This document shows, piece after piece, positions 44,782-54,418 of a stretch of DNA of 64,000 nt. Each line of letters starts with the position of its first letter. Position 1 is the stretch's first letter. The DNA is from MED-G116 sp038107835 (GTDB taxonomy: Bacteria > Pseudomonadota > Alphaproteobacteria > Puniceispirillales > Puniceispirillaceae): positions 1 to 64,000 of the forward strand of contig JAYNHH010000006.1 of assembly GCA_038107835.1 (NCBI GenBank), read 5' to 3'. The position numbers and the translations under genes are program-made. Below the pieces are notes generated by a model that was not told the origin of the DNA, did no database searches, and worked only from the letters and a program-made list of their open reading frames with translations.

Positions 44782-45650
44782 AAATTTGCCGGCCAGCGAT
44801 ATGGCTCGATTAAATCTAGATCGTCAGAACAAAATGAGGGTATGTTGACTTGAAACGATGAGCTGCACATCTCGACCAATTCTAGCAACTGCCTTTCGCT
44901 CTGAACACCTACAACAATTTTATCAATGTGATGGTTTTTGAGCACATCTATTAGACAAAGTTCGGCCTGACTAAGGCCCATAAATGCGGCCGTTCTATCT
45001 AAGCCATCAAAAACGTGTTTCCACCTCGAGAAGTAAGGGGGGCGTTGTTCCACACTGGTGGTTATCAAACCTTTTAGAAAGACTGAGCGGCAATGGACTT
45101 CAGTTCCGTTGTTTTTGAGAACGTTTAACCAGCCACTACACGCGAGACGATGATCCAAAATGTTGTAGGGGGACTGGAGTAGATCAGGCCAAAACTTTTC
45201 AGTGATAAAATTAAGATTTGAAGGAGAGTAGATTGAAAAACCCACTTTTTTTACTAAACCCAATTTTCTTGCTTTTTCGAGAGCCGATGCAACCACCCCG
45301 CCATCGACAGAGAGCAGAGCGTCTGAATTGTGAACCAGTAATCCGTATAGCTTGTCAATTTTAAGTTTTGCCAAGGAGTCTTCTATTTGATCTAGGAGCC
45401 AAGCCTCAAAACCTAATTTGGTGTGATCTTGATCGATAATTATTTTAGTCGTTACCTGGAAAGATCCCACACCACACTCTCCAAGAACTGTTTCACAATT
45501 TCCATAGGATTTTGCGGTATCAATATCGGTGATCTTGTGTCGATGTGCGGCGTTAAGGATGCTCAAGATCTCTTCTCTGGGCAAGGCCAGGTCGTCACTT
45601 TTGATACCGTAGTTCATCCCAAAGTTTGCTGTCCCAATTGCAATTTTCAA
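44778..45650 (-). CDS. aldo/keto reductase
   Basis: A 290-residue TIM-barrel oxidoreductase with GTANFGMNYGI, the catalytic Asp/Tyr in DIDTAKSYGN, Lys in VTTKIIID and His in GLLVHNSDALL. Genes of this kind stand beside SpsF-type cytidylyltransferases in other marine and environmental nonulosonic acid loci, but their role is not established; oxidation or reduction of a sugar intermediate is a fair guess. It abuts the PseB-like stop. Confidence 0.85.
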   Translation of the reverse strand: MKIAIGTANFGMNYGIKSDDLALPREEILSILNAAHRHKITDIDTAKSYGNCETVLGECGVGSFQVTTKIIIDQDHTKLGFEAWLLDQIEDSLAKLKIDKLYGLLVHNSDALLSVDGGVVASALEKARKLGLVKKVGFSIYSPSNLNFITEKFWPDLLQSPYNILDHRLACSGWLNVLKNNGTEVHCRSVFLKGLITTSVEQRPPYFSRWKHVFDGLDRTAAFMGLSQAELCLIDVLKNHHIDKIVVGVQSERQLLELVEMCSSSFQVNIPSFCSDDLDLIEPYRWPANL

Positions 45651-46652
45651 TCAAATTCTGCCTATTGAAGTTTGGTTTAAATTAATCCAACTCTTTAATT
45701 GATTTGCAGACATCCATTCCTCATTATTTTCGCTCGAGTAAATAAAATCACTAGGAACTTTTTTACCCTCTTTGATGCGTTTTTCATCGCTACCCCAACT
45801 ATGAATTGTAGGCAATATTTTATAATACCCGTCGTATTCGTATGTATGAGCCGCGTCGTTTTCACCAATCATTTGCTCATGAATTTTTTCTCCTGGCCGA
45901 ACTCCAACTTTTTCATGGCCTGCGCTTGGCGAAATGACTTTTGCAATGTCCGTCACTTTCATAGACGGAATTTTTTTAACGTAAATTTCTCCACCCTCAG
46001 AGTCTCCAAAAGCTGTCCAAACCAACTCCACTGCTTGGTCAAGTGATATCATAAACCTGGTCATGCGAAAGTCGGTAATTGGAAGAACTTTTGCATCACT
46101 AATTGACATGAAAAATGGAATGACAGAGCCTCGTGACCCCATGACGTTTCCATACCGAACAAGTGCAAATTTAGTACCATGTTCCCCTGAGTAGGAGTTG
46201 CTTGCAATAAAAAGCTTGTCAGACGCAAGCTTTGTAGCTCCATATAAATTGACCGGACTACTGGCCTTGTCGGTAGACAGAGCTATCACTTTTTTAACTT
46301 TTTTATCAATACACGCGTCTATAACGTTCATCGCCCCAATTATATTGGTTTTCACGCACTCAAATGGGTTATATTCAGCAGTCGGGACAATTTTCGTGGC
46401 CGCTGCGTGAACCACATAATCCACCCCGTCAAGGGCTCTCGATAGACGATCTTTATCACGTACATCACCAATAAAAAACCTGACCCTATCGTCTTGATCA
46501 TATTTTTTAGCCATATCCCACTGCTTCATTTCATCGCGAGAAAAAATGATGATTTTTTTTACTTTCGACATACTCAGCGTCATTGGGATGAATTTTTTTC
46601 CGAAAGAACCAGTACCCCCGGTTATCAAAATCGTACTATTCTCGAACATCAA
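45651..46652 (-). CDS. PseB-like UDP-GlcNAc 4,6-dehydratase
   Basis: A 333-residue SDR of the PseB/CapD/FlaA1 group. The NADP motif GGTGSFGK is at residues 12-19; VVHAAATKIVPTAEYNP, ALSTDKASSPVNLYGATK (catalytic Lys-containing segment) and RYGNVMGSRGSVIP are diagnostic of the soluble PseB form. It converts UDP-GlcNAc to a 4-keto-6-deoxy sugar, the first step of nonulosonic acid making. It is the first gene of the 18-gene minus-strand arm. A start at the second Met (46649) is possible. Confidence 0.92.
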   Translation of the reverse strand: MMFENSTILITGGTGSFGKKFIPMTLSMSKVKKIIIFSRDEMKQWDMAKKYDQDDRVRFFIGDVRDKDRLSRALDGVDYVVHAAATKIVPTAEYNPFECVKTNIIGAMNVIDACIDKKVKKVIALSTDKASSPVNLYGATKLASDKLFIASNSYSGEHGTKFALVRYGNVMGSRGSVIPFFMSISDAKVLPITDFRMTRFMISLDQAVELVWTAFGDSEGGEIYVKKIPSMKVTDIAKVISPSAGHEKVGVRPGEKIHEQMIGENDAAHTYEYDGYYKILPTIHSWGSDEKRIKEGKKVPSDFIYSSENNEEWMSANQLKSWINLNQTSIGRI

Positions 46653-46673
46653 GACTCCAACGGTATTCGGCGC

Positions 46674-46705
46674 ATTATAAGCATTATGATTAAATTTAAC
46701 GTCAA
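46674..46705 (-). promoter_or_regulatory. candidate sigma-70 promoter of the minus-strand arm
   Basis: Upstream of the first gene of the arm, the minus strand has TTGACG (46700-46705) and TATAAT (46674-46679). The spacer is 20 bases, longer than the ideal 17, so strength is doubtful. The position, about 20 bases before the PseB-like start, would give a short leader. Confidence 0.35.
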
Positions 46706-46813
46706 AACACTTACACCAAAAAAGGAACGTTTTATTTACGGGCTAGATTAATTGGTTGGCTTTTAAAGGCAAGAGACTTTCATTACTATGTAAGTACTTT
46801 GTAAGTAAATGGC

Positions 46814-47254
46814 TCAATCTTCAATCAACCTTTTTCCATAACTGATTACTTCATCTTCATTGTAGCCAACTGCTTTATAAAAGTTTATCGCTTCTTTGTT
46901 ATCTGCTCTAATTTGAAGGTTTATTTTTGGGCAGCCTTTATCAAAAAGAATCTTTTCTCCAAATTCTAATAACTGTTTTCCATAGCCACTTTTTTGGAAT
47001 TTAGGGAGAACTGCGAAGTAGTTTAACCATCCTCTGTGTCCATCATAACCAAACATCGCAGTAGCAATTATTCTGTTTGAGAGTTCAGCGACAAAAAATA
47101 AATCATTTTGTGTTTTTACTTTACGCTGAATATCTAATTTTGGGTTATTCAAACTTCTTATCAAACCGCATTCTTTCCAAATATGAATGACGTCTTCCAT
47201 ATCTGAATGCTGATAAGTTCTTATGTTTAATTCTGGTAGTATTTTTTCAGTCAT
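46814..47254 (-). CDS. YpeA-like GNAT acetyltransferase
   Basis: A GNAT of about 146 residues close to the YpeA group: IWKECGLIRSLNNPKLDI, GYDGHRGWLNYFAV, the acetyl-CoA loop FQKSGYGKQLL and the ending ISYGKRLIED. AT-rich, at the right edge of the island, same direction as the nonulosonic acid genes but 161 bases upstream of them. It could replace the PseH acetyltransferase, although its similarity is to YpeA, of unknown substrate. Starts at 47254 (MTEKIL) or 47269. Confidence 0.82.
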   Translation of the reverse strand: MTEKILPELNIRTYQHSDMEDVIHIWKECGLIRSLNNPKLDIQRKVKTQNDLFFVAELSNRIIATAMFGYDGHRGWLNYFAVLPKFQKSGYGKQLLEFGEKILFDKGCPKINLQIRADNKEAINFYKAVGYNEDEVISYGKRLIED

Positions 47255-47400
47255 TTCTACGTTTCGCAATTGTACCTGTAGTTTGTAGGTTTCTTTGTAA
47301 TACCGAAAAAATAACCTAATTTTATCAATGACTTAACTTTTCATAATTCAGTCACTATGAATTTTTTATACAATATTTTCAATTACTTAAATTAAGTCTA

Positions 47401-48954
47401 TCATTCCCACTCAATAGTTCCAGGTGGTTTAGAGGTGATGTCATAGGTCACCCGGTTGACTCCCCTGACCTCATTCACGATCCGCGTAGCCGTACGCGAG
47501 AGAAACTCGTGCGTGAACGGATAGCTGTCAGCCGTCATGCCATCGCTGGACGTCACAGCCCGCAGCGCACAGGCATAGTCATAGGATCTGGCGTCACCCA
47601 TCACACCAACGGTTCGCACCGGCAGCAGCACGGCAAAGGCCTGCCAGATCTCATCATAGAGGCCAGCCTTGCGGATCTCATCGAGATAGACGGCATCCGC
47701 CTCGCGCAGGATATCCAGCTTGTCGCGGGTGATCGCGCCTGGAACGCGGATGGCAAGGCCCGGCCCCGGAAACGGATGGCGTGAGACCAGAATTTCAGGA
47801 AGGCCAAGCTCACGCCCGAGGGCCCGCACCTCATCCTTGAACAATTCGCGCAACGGCTCGACAAGCTCAAGCGCCATGTCGTCGGGAAGGCCACCAACAT
47901 TATGATGCGACTTGATCGTCACCGCGTCACCGCCGGCGGCTGAAATGCTCTCGATCACGTCAGGATAGAGGGTACCCTGCGCCAGAAACCGCGCGCCGTC
48001 GATCTTCGCCGCCTCGGCGTCAAACACCTCGATGAAGCTGTTGCCGATGATCTTGCGTTTCTGCTCCGGATCACTGACGCCATCCAAGCGGCCAAGAAAC
48101 AGCTCAGCCACGTCCTTGTGGATCAGCGGGATGTTGTAATGTCCTCCAAAAAGCCTGACCACCTCCTCGGCCTCGCCAGCCCGCAACAACCCATGATCGA
48201 CAAACACACAGGTCAATTGCTCGCCAATCGCCTCATGGATCAGCACGGCGGCAACAGATGAATCAACACCGCCAGACAGGCCACAAATCACCTTGCCATC
48301 ACCAACCTGCGCGCGAATGGCGGCAATCGCCCGCTGCCGATAGGCGGCCATCGACCAGCTGCCGGAACAGCCACAGATGCCAAGGGCAAAGCGCGAAAGC
48401 AAACGCTCACCTCCTTCGGTATGAACAACCTCGGGATGGAACTGAACGCCGTAATAGTGACGGGCCTCATCGGCAACAGCGGCGAAGGGCGCACCGGCAG
48501 ATTTTGCCACCACGCGAAATCCATCGGGAAGCGCGGCAACGTGATCACCATGGCTCATCCAGACAGTGTGATGCGGGGTGGCATCATCCCACACCCCTTC
48601 AAACAGGGCCGATGGCTCGATGATCTGCAACTCGGCGCGGCCAAATTCGCGGCTTGTTCCCGGCTCGACGCGTCCACCGAGCTGCTGGCACATTGTCTGC
48701 TGGCCATAACAGATGCCAAGCACCGGCACCGCCAGATCAAAAACGATTTGCGGGGCGCGCGGCGTATCCGCCATCGCCACCGATGCCGGTCCACCCGATA
48801 GAATGATCCCCCGCGGCCTCGCAGTGCTGATTTTGTCTGCTGTCGTGGTGCAGGGCAAAATCTCGGTATAGACACCCGCCTCACGCAGACGCCGTGCGAT
48901 CAGCTGCGTCACCTGCGAGCCAAAATCAATAATCAGAATTGAATCATTCGTCAT
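47401..48954 (-). CDS. guaA: GMP synthase (glutamine-hydrolysing)
   Basis: A 517-residue enzyme that aminates XMP to GMP. The class I glutaminase domain has GICYGQQTM with the catalytic Cys, GRAELQI and VQFHPEV; the ATP-PPase domain has GLSGGVDSSVAAVL; the C-terminal dimerisation domain ends KPPGTIEWE. It marks the return to core genome after the polysaccharide island, and guaB lies two genes upstream. Confidence 0.98.
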   Translation of the reverse strand: MTNDSILIIDFGSQVTQLIARRLREAGVYTEILPCTTTADKISTARPRGIILSGGPASVAMADTPRAPQIVFDLAVPVLGICYGQQTMCQQLGGRVEPGTSREFGRAELQIIEPSALFEGVWDDATPHHTVWMSHGDHVAALPDGFRVVAKSAGAPFAAVADEARHYYGVQFHPEVVHTEGGERLLSRFALGICGCSGSWSMAAYRQRAIAAIRAQVGDGKVICGLSGGVDSSVAAVLIHEAIGEQLTCVFVDHGLLRAGEAEEVVRLFGGHYNIPLIHKDVAELFLGRLDGVSDPEQKRKIIGNSFIEVFDAEAAKIDGARFLAQGTLYPDVIESISAAGGDAVTIKSHHNVGGLPDDMALELVEPLRELFKDEVRALGRELGLPEILVSRHPFPGPGLAIRVPGAITRDKLDILREADAVYLDEIRKAGLYDEIWQAFAVLLPVRTVGVMGDARSYDYACALRAVTSSDGMTADSYPFTHEFLSRTATRIVNEVRGVNRVTYDITSKPPGTIEWE

Positions 48955-48997
48955 CTTGCCTATCCAGCCTTGTTATTATGCAGGTCCCCAAAAGCCA

Positions 48998-50317
48998 TCA
49001 GCGCAGACGCGCCTGCAATACCGCCATGAAAAACCCATCCGTGCCGTCACGTCCGGGAAGCAGCCGCAGCATCCCCCCATCCAATGGCGGACAGGCACCA
49101 CCTTGCTGCGTGCCAATCGTGTCCTGCCAGATTTCACCAATATCGGCCAACTCCAGTTCCGGCGCTTCTGCCAGCAGCCGGTCAATCTGCGCCGCACCCT
49201 CACTGGCCAGAACCGAACAGGTGATATAGATGATCCGGCCGCCGGGCGTGACCATGGCACGCCCCTTGTCGAGCAATTGCGCCTGCAGGCCGGCATAGCG
49301 GGCAAGATCGTCACTGCTGCATCGCCAGCGGGCGTCAACCTGACGTCGCCATGTGCCGGACCCTGAACAGGGCGCATCAATCACCACCCGGTCAAACTTG
49401 CCACGCCAGCGCTTCGTCCCCCAACTGTCACCGACATGTTTTCGTTCAATGTTGTGGATGCCGGCGCGGCGCATCCGCTCACCGCCGCGTTCCAGCCGTT
49501 CAGCATCGGAATCAAGCGCCAGAACGCGCCCCCTGTTCTGCATCTGCGCCGCCATCACAAGCGCCTTGCCACCAGCACCGGCGCACATATCAACCACCTG
49601 CATGCCTGGCCGTGCGTCACACAGCAGCGCCGCAATCTGCGATCCCTCATCCTGATACTCAAACAGCCCCTTCTTCCATTCAGGCAAATCCTCGGTGCGG
49701 GTGCGTTTTTCCAGCCGAATGCCAATGGGCGAGAGCGTGTTGAGATGACATTTGAGACCACGGCCGGCAAATTTTTCCCGCAGCACGCGCCTGTCACCAA
49801 GTTTTACCGGGTTGATCCGGACATCGGTTGCCGCCTCGCCCTGCAACGCCAGCAATTCGGCCTCGGCCGACTCACCAAGCGCGGCAACAGCATCTGCCAT
49901 CAGAAAATCAGGCCATTCAAGCGCCACATCACGAGGCATGTCAGGGTGATCCAGCTGTCGTTCGGCCAATTGCGCAACAAGCTCCAGCTCATCGGCACTC
50001 AGTGCCGCCGCATTATGCTTGCCCTCGCCGCCGAACAGTGCCGTGATTTCCGCTGGCAGCTGCCGGTCAACCAGCATCTGGGCGGCGATCGTGATGCTGC
50101 GGGCCGTGACCTCGCATCCACATTGCTGCAAATGCCAGAACAGGCGCGCCCAGGCCCGATGCACCTGCCAGAACATGGCAGAGATCGCCTGCCGGTCTCC
50201 CGAGCCTGCATAGCGCCGCCGCTGCAATCCCCTGCGCAACCCATAGCCGGCAAGATGGGTCTCCTCCATCTCGTCGATGATCTCGATTACAGCGGCAAGC
50301 CGAGCGGCTGGCGTCAT
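48998..50317 (-). CDS. RsmB/NOP family rRNA cytosine-C5 methyltransferase
   Basis: About 439 residues. SAM-binding VVDMCAGAGGKALVMAAQM, motif IV DAPCSGSGTWRRQ and the catalytic cysteine in YITCSVLASEG place it in the RsmB/RsmF m5C methyltransferase family, with an RsmB-like helical N-terminal region. The start at 50317 (MTPAARL) has AGGAAGAGG upstream; a frame to 50371 would run into the guaB terminator. Exact target base is not certain. Confidence 0.9.
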   Translation of the reverse strand: MTPAARLAAVIEIIDEMEETHLAGYGLRRGLQRRRYAGSGDRQAISAMFWQVHRAWARLFWHLQQCGCEVTARSITIAAQMLVDRQLPAEITALFGGEGKHNAAALSADELELVAQLAERQLDHPDMPRDVALEWPDFLMADAVAALGESAEAELLALQGEAATDVRINPVKLGDRRVLREKFAGRGLKCHLNTLSPIGIRLEKRTRTEDLPEWKKGLFEYQDEGSQIAALLCDARPGMQVVDMCAGAGGKALVMAAQMQNRGRVLALDSDAERLERGGERMRRAGIHNIERKHVGDSWGTKRWRGKFDRVVIDAPCSGSGTWRRQVDARWRCSSDDLARYAGLQAQLLDKGRAMVTPGGRIIYITCSVLASEGAAQIDRLLAEAPELELADIGEIWQDTIGTQQGGACPPLDGGMLRLLPGRDGTDGFFMAVLQARLR

Positions 50318-50369
50318 GAATTCTTCCTCTTGCAGGAACCGCCAACTCAACGGTGCCAAAAACAATGTC

Positions 50370-50396
50370 AAAAATGATCACCGGCGTTTGGTGATC
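50370..50396 (-). terminator. intrinsic terminator of guaB
   Basis: On the minus strand GATCACC (50390-50396) and GGTGATC (50376-50382) form a perfect seven-pair stem with a seven-base loop, followed by ATTTTTG. It lies just after the guaB stop at 50421 and before the RsmB-like gene, which then needs its own promoter or readthrough. Confidence 0.85.
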
Positions 50397-50420
50397 GAAA
50401 CTCCAGTTGGTCCAAAGCGC

Positions 50421-51890
50421 CTACATTCCGGGCCTGTAGTTCGGTGCCTCGCGCGTGATTGTCACGTCATGGACATGCGACTCCGCAAGGCCAGCCCCGG
50501 TGATCCGCAGGAACTGCGCGTTCGTCTGCATGTCGGAGATCGTGGCATTGCCGGTATAGCCCATTGCAGCCCGCAGGCCACCCAGCAGCTGATGCAGGAC
50601 ATTTTCGGTGGCACCCTTATAGGGTACCTGCCCCTCGATGCCTTCGGGCACCAGCTTGAGAGGCTGCGAGATTTCCGCCTGGAAATAGCGATCCGCCGAG
50701 CCGCGGGCCATGGCACCGGTTGAACCCATGCCCCGATAGGCCTTGTAGGACCGTCCCTGATGCAGATAGACCTCGCCGGGCGTTTCATCGGTTCCGGCAA
50801 GCAGTGAACCAATCATTGCGACATCTCCGCCAGCAGCGATTGCTTTTGCAAGGTCACCGGAATATTTGATCCCGCCATCGGCAATGACCGGCACGCCCTC
50901 GCCATGGCATATTTCCGCTGCGTCCATGATGGCTGTCAATTGTGGCACGCCGACACCAGCCACCATCCGTGTCGTGCAGATCGACCCCGGACCAATCCCG
51001 ACCTTGACCGCATCGGCCCCCGCATCGATCAACGCCTTCGCACCATCGGCGGTGGCGACATTGCCGCCAATCACCTGCACCGCATTGGCCATTTTACGAA
51101 CTGCGGAGACGGCATTGAGAACGCCTTCAGAATGGCCATGCGCGGTATCGACAATGATGACGTCGACACCAGCGTCGATCAACGCCTCAGCTCGGGCAAG
51201 ACCATCGCTGCCAGCGCCTGTCGCGGCCGCAACAAGCAACCGTCCCGCGCCATCCTTTGAGGCCATCGGATGATTTTTCGCCTTTTCCATATCCTTGACG
51301 GTGATCAGACCTGTACAGCGCCCCTCGGCATCGACCACGACCAGCTTTTCAATCCGGTTTTCATGCAGCAATCTCTTGGCGTCATCCTGCGTTGCCCCAT
51401 CGCGAACGGTGACGACCTCGCGCGTCATCAGATCGCCAACCCGCTGATCCATGTCGCTGGCAAAGCGCACATCCCGGTTGGTCAGAATTCCGACAAGCCG
51501 GTGCGGGCCAACGCCAACGCCTTCAACCACCGGAACGCCGCTAATATGATGATCCTTCATCATCGCCAGCGCGTCACCCAATGTCCTATCTGCGGTGATC
51601 GTCAGCGGATTGACGACCATCCCGGATTCAAACCGCTTGACCTTGGCGATCTCGCCAGCCTGTTCCTCGATTGACAGATTTTTGTGAATCACACCTATGC
51701 CGCCAGCCTGTGCCATGGCGATGGCAAGGCGGTGTTCGGTTACGGTGTCCATTGCAGCTGAGATCAACGGTATGTTGAGGTCAAGCGACCGCGTCAACCG
51801 GGTTTTGACATTGGTGTCACCTGGCAGAATGGCTGAGCGTGCGGGTTGGAGAAGTACATCGTCAAACGTCAGTGCTTCGCGGATTTTCAT
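50421..51890 (-). CDS. guaB: IMP dehydrogenase
   Basis: A 489-residue NAD-dependent enzyme that oxidises IMP to XMP, the first committed step to GMP. The TIM barrel is interrupted by a pair of CBS domains (about residues 95-215); GIGPGSICTTRMVAGVGVPQ carries the catalytic cysteine; the flap shows YRGMGSTGAM. Start MKIREALTFDDVLL is typical. A strong terminator follows. Confidence 0.98.
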   Translation of the reverse strand: MKIREALTFDDVLLQPARSAILPGDTNVKTRLTRSLDLNIPLISAAMDTVTEHRLAIAMAQAGGIGVIHKNLSIEEQAGEIAKVKRFESGMVVNPLTITADRTLGDALAMMKDHHISGVPVVEGVGVGPHRLVGILTNRDVRFASDMDQRVGDLMTREVVTVRDGATQDDAKRLLHENRIEKLVVVDAEGRCTGLITVKDMEKAKNHPMASKDGAGRLLVAAATGAGSDGLARAEALIDAGVDVIIVDTAHGHSEGVLNAVSAVRKMANAVQVIGGNVATADGAKALIDAGADAVKVGIGPGSICTTRMVAGVGVPQLTAIMDAAEICHGEGVPVIADGGIKYSGDLAKAIAAGGDVAMIGSLLAGTDETPGEVYLHQGRSYKAYRGMGSTGAMARGSADRYFQAEISQPLKLVPEGIEGQVPYKGATENVLHQLLGGLRAAMGYTGNATISDMQTNAQFLRITGAGLAESHVHDVTITREAPNYRPGM

Positions 51891-51976
51891 GGGGCGCCTT
51901 TCGTCACGCAGGCCCGCCAGGGGCCTCTGTTCGGTGGCTCCGCACTATATCCAAGCATGGTTTCGAATCATAGCCC

Positions 51977-52801
51977 CTAAATCGGGGAAAATCCGCTTCC
52001 GTCAACCGTCTTTTCCGGCCCTGCATCACCGTCATCCGGTGCCGGATTTTCACCGTCATTGCGAAGACCGTCACCATGAAAACCTGTTGCCAATACATAG
52101 CTTTCGACTGATTCCTGCCGACTTGCAGCAGGTTTTACATGACGCACCGTGGTAAAGTTGCGCTGCATGACGTCGAGGACGCTACGCTCGGCACCACCGC
52201 GAAAACATTTCGCCAGAAAGAACCCATCCCTGTTCAGAATTTCCAGCGCAAAATCCAGCGCCGCCTCAAGCAGCGCGGTGGTTCGGAGATGGTCCGTTGG
52301 CCGGTGGCCGGTCGTGGCGGCCGCCATATCGCTCAACACCCCGTCGGCAGCCCCGCCAACAGCGTCACGGACCCGGGCCAGCATGGCATTATCCATCATG
52401 TCGCCAACAAAAATATCGGCATCGACGATGACCTCGGTTTCCAGCAGATCAATGCCAACGAGGCGGGCCGACCCCTGCCCCAGTCTGGTTCGTATTGAGG
52501 CCACCTGCATCCAGCCACCGGGCGCGCAGCCAAGATCGACAATGGCCATGCCGGGCTGGAACAGTCTGTAACGGTCATCAATCTGTTCGAGTTTCAACGC
52601 CGCGCGCGAGCGAAACCCACGGGATTTGGCCTCGGCAACGAAGGGGTCATTCAGCTGGCGGGTCAGCCAGCGCTGCGACGACACCTTGCGACCGCGCATC
52701 TTTTTTGGTTGGCGCGTGAGACCGGCCTTGCCGCGATAGCTGCGCCCTGATGGCCCCTTTTTGCCATCCGAACGGCCACCATCTTTACCACTGCCTGTCA
52801 T
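51977..52801 (-). CDS. rlmE: 23S rRNA 2'-O-methyltransferase RlmE (FtsJ)
   Basis: A 274-residue SAM methyltransferase acting on U2552 of 23S rRNA. It has a basic N-terminal extension, GFRSRAALKLEQIDDRY with the first catalytic Lys, VDLGCAPGGWMQVA (motif I), VLSDMAAATTGHRPTDH with the catalytic Asp, and FFLAKCFRGG with the second Lys. An acidic, low-complexity tail of about 40 residues follows the fold. It lies 86 bases upstream of guaB. Confidence 0.94.
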   Translation of the reverse strand: MTGSGKDGGRSDGKKGPSGRSYRGKAGLTRQPKKMRGRKVSSQRWLTRQLNDPFVAEAKSRGFRSRAALKLEQIDDRYRLFQPGMAIVDLGCAPGGWMQVASIRTRLGQGSARLVGIDLLETEVIVDADIFVGDMMDNAMLARVRDAVGGAADGVLSDMAAATTGHRPTDHLRTTALLEAALDFALEILNRDGFFLAKCFRGGAERSVLDVMQRNFTTVRHVKPAASRQESVESYVLATGFHGDGLRNDGENPAPDDGDAGPEKTVDGSGFSPI

Positions 52802-52928
52802 CGCACTCGAAACCTTTCAGATGGGGTGCCGCCCGTGACGGCATATCTTTTGCTGAACAATTGAAGTAATAACAGGTTATTGGCCAAGGCGGCAAAAACA
52901 TTGCATCCCGGCCATTTTATCTCTTCCC

Positions 52929-54392
52929 ATGCCGCGCCAGACGCCGCAGTTCCGAGGCCCCAAACCCGAAATGACAACAGCATCAGAAAAGACAGGCGAC
53001 AGGGAACAGCGGTCCGAGCAGGCGCTTGGCTGGGCCTATCATCACTGGCAGAATATCAGGCTGGCGATGCCAATTGTCATCGGTGCGCTGTCGGTGATCG
53101 GCATCTCGACAGCAGACATCATCGCCATGGGCTGGATCGACAGCATCAATCTGGCGGCAGGCTCGCTTGGCCAGCGTTACTATCAGCCAGTCTATTTCTT
53201 TGCACTGGGAATGACATTGCCGGTTGGCGCGCTGATCGCCCAGGCGCTGGGCGCGCATGATGATCGGCAGATCCGGCGCGCCCTGCGGCAGGGGCTGGTA
53301 ATCGGCGTTGCCATCGGCATCCTGTTTGCGCCACTAGTGGTTGCCGGCCCGACAATTCTTGTCTGGCTGGGGCAGGACCCGGAGCTGTCACATATGGCGA
53401 CAGATTTCCTGATCTGGTCGGCAATCGGCCTGCCCTTCAATTTCATCTTCTTTGTGCTGCGGCAATATATCGTGGCGCATCAGCAGCCACTACCGCAGGT
53501 CATTGCCACCCTGCTGGGACTTGGCTTCAACGTCATAGGCAATTATGCCTTTATTCACGGCGTTGGCCCGGTGCCGGCAATGGGGTTGGCCGGAATCGCG
53601 CTGGCAACCAGCCTGACCTGGCTGCTGGTCAGCATCGGCCTGATGATCTATATCGCCACCTCCGAGCCCTATAAATCGTCCAAACCCTTTCAGCGACTCT
53701 GGGTCATGGACTGGCAGATCACCCGCCGGATCGCGACATTGGGCTTTCCCATCGGACTGACAATCGTTGCCGAAAGCGGGATGTTCATCGCCATTGGCCT
53801 GATCATCGGCCTGTTTGGTACCGCCGGGCTGGCGGCCAGTGCGATTGCCAACCAGATTGCCGCGGTGGCTTTCATGGTGCCAATCGCATTGGGGCAGGCC
53901 GGAACGATCCGCGTCGCCCACTATGCCGGCAGGCAGGACAGGCAGAATCTGGGACGAAGCGCACATTCGGTGATGCTGGTTGGCATTCTTGTGACCTCGG
54001 TCACCATGGCGATTCTGCTGATCTGGCCAGAGGCGCTTGTTGAAATCTATCTCAATCAGGACGACCCGCTGCTTGACGAGGTCGTAACGCTGGCCCTGCC
54101 AATGGTGTTGATTGCCGCCCTGTTTCAGATCCCCGACGGGTTGCAGGGCATCGCCAATTCGGTTCTGCGTGGGTTGAACGACACCCGCATCCCGGCCCTG
54201 CTGGCCATCGGCAGTTTCTGGCTTTTCGGCGTTGGTGGCGGAACCTTGATGGGCTTTACCTTTGGATTGGGGCCCGTTGGCGTCTGGGCCGGCCTGTTGG
54301 TTGGCCTTGCCGCCTCGGCGCTGACGCTGACATGGCGGATGCAGCGTGGCCTTGACAGAATGAAGGCCGGAGGGCGGATCCTGTCGGGATGA
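52929..54392 (+). CDS. MATE family efflux transporter
   Basis: A protein of up to 487 residues with twelve hydrophobic helices in two repeats, as in NorM-type Na+- or H+-driven drug efflux pumps. Visible: IRLAMPIVIGALSVIGISTADIIAMGWI near the start, LPFNFIFFVLRQYIVAHQQP and LGFPIGLTIVAESGMF, with IPDGLQGIANSVLRGLNDTRIP near the end. The start may be 52929 or the Met at 52971. Divergent from rlmE. Confidence 0.9.
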   Translation: MPRQTPQFRGPKPEMTTASEKTGDREQRSEQALGWAYHHWQNIRLAMPIVIGALSVIGISTADIIAMGWIDSINLAAGSLGQRYYQPVYFFALGMTLPVGALIAQALGAHDDRQIRRALRQGLVIGVAIGILFAPLVVAGPTILVWLGQDPELSHMATDFLIWSAIGLPFNFIFFVLRQYIVAHQQPLPQVIATLLGLGFNVIGNYAFIHGVGPVPAMGLAGIALATSLTWLLVSIGLMIYIATSEPYKSSKPFQRLWVMDWQITRRIATLGFPIGLTIVAESGMFIAIGLIIGLFGTAGLAASAIANQIAAVAFMVPIALGQAGTIRVAHYAGRQDRQNLGRSAHSVMLVGILVTSVTMAILLIWPEALVEIYLNQDDPLLDEVVTLALPMVLIAALFQIPDGLQGIANSVLRGLNDTRIPALLAIGSFWLFGVGGGTLMGFTFGLGPVGVWAGLLVGLAASALTLTWRMQRGLDRMKAGGRILSG

Positions 54393-54418
54393 TCTGGTTG
54401 GCCGGATGATCTGGTTGT

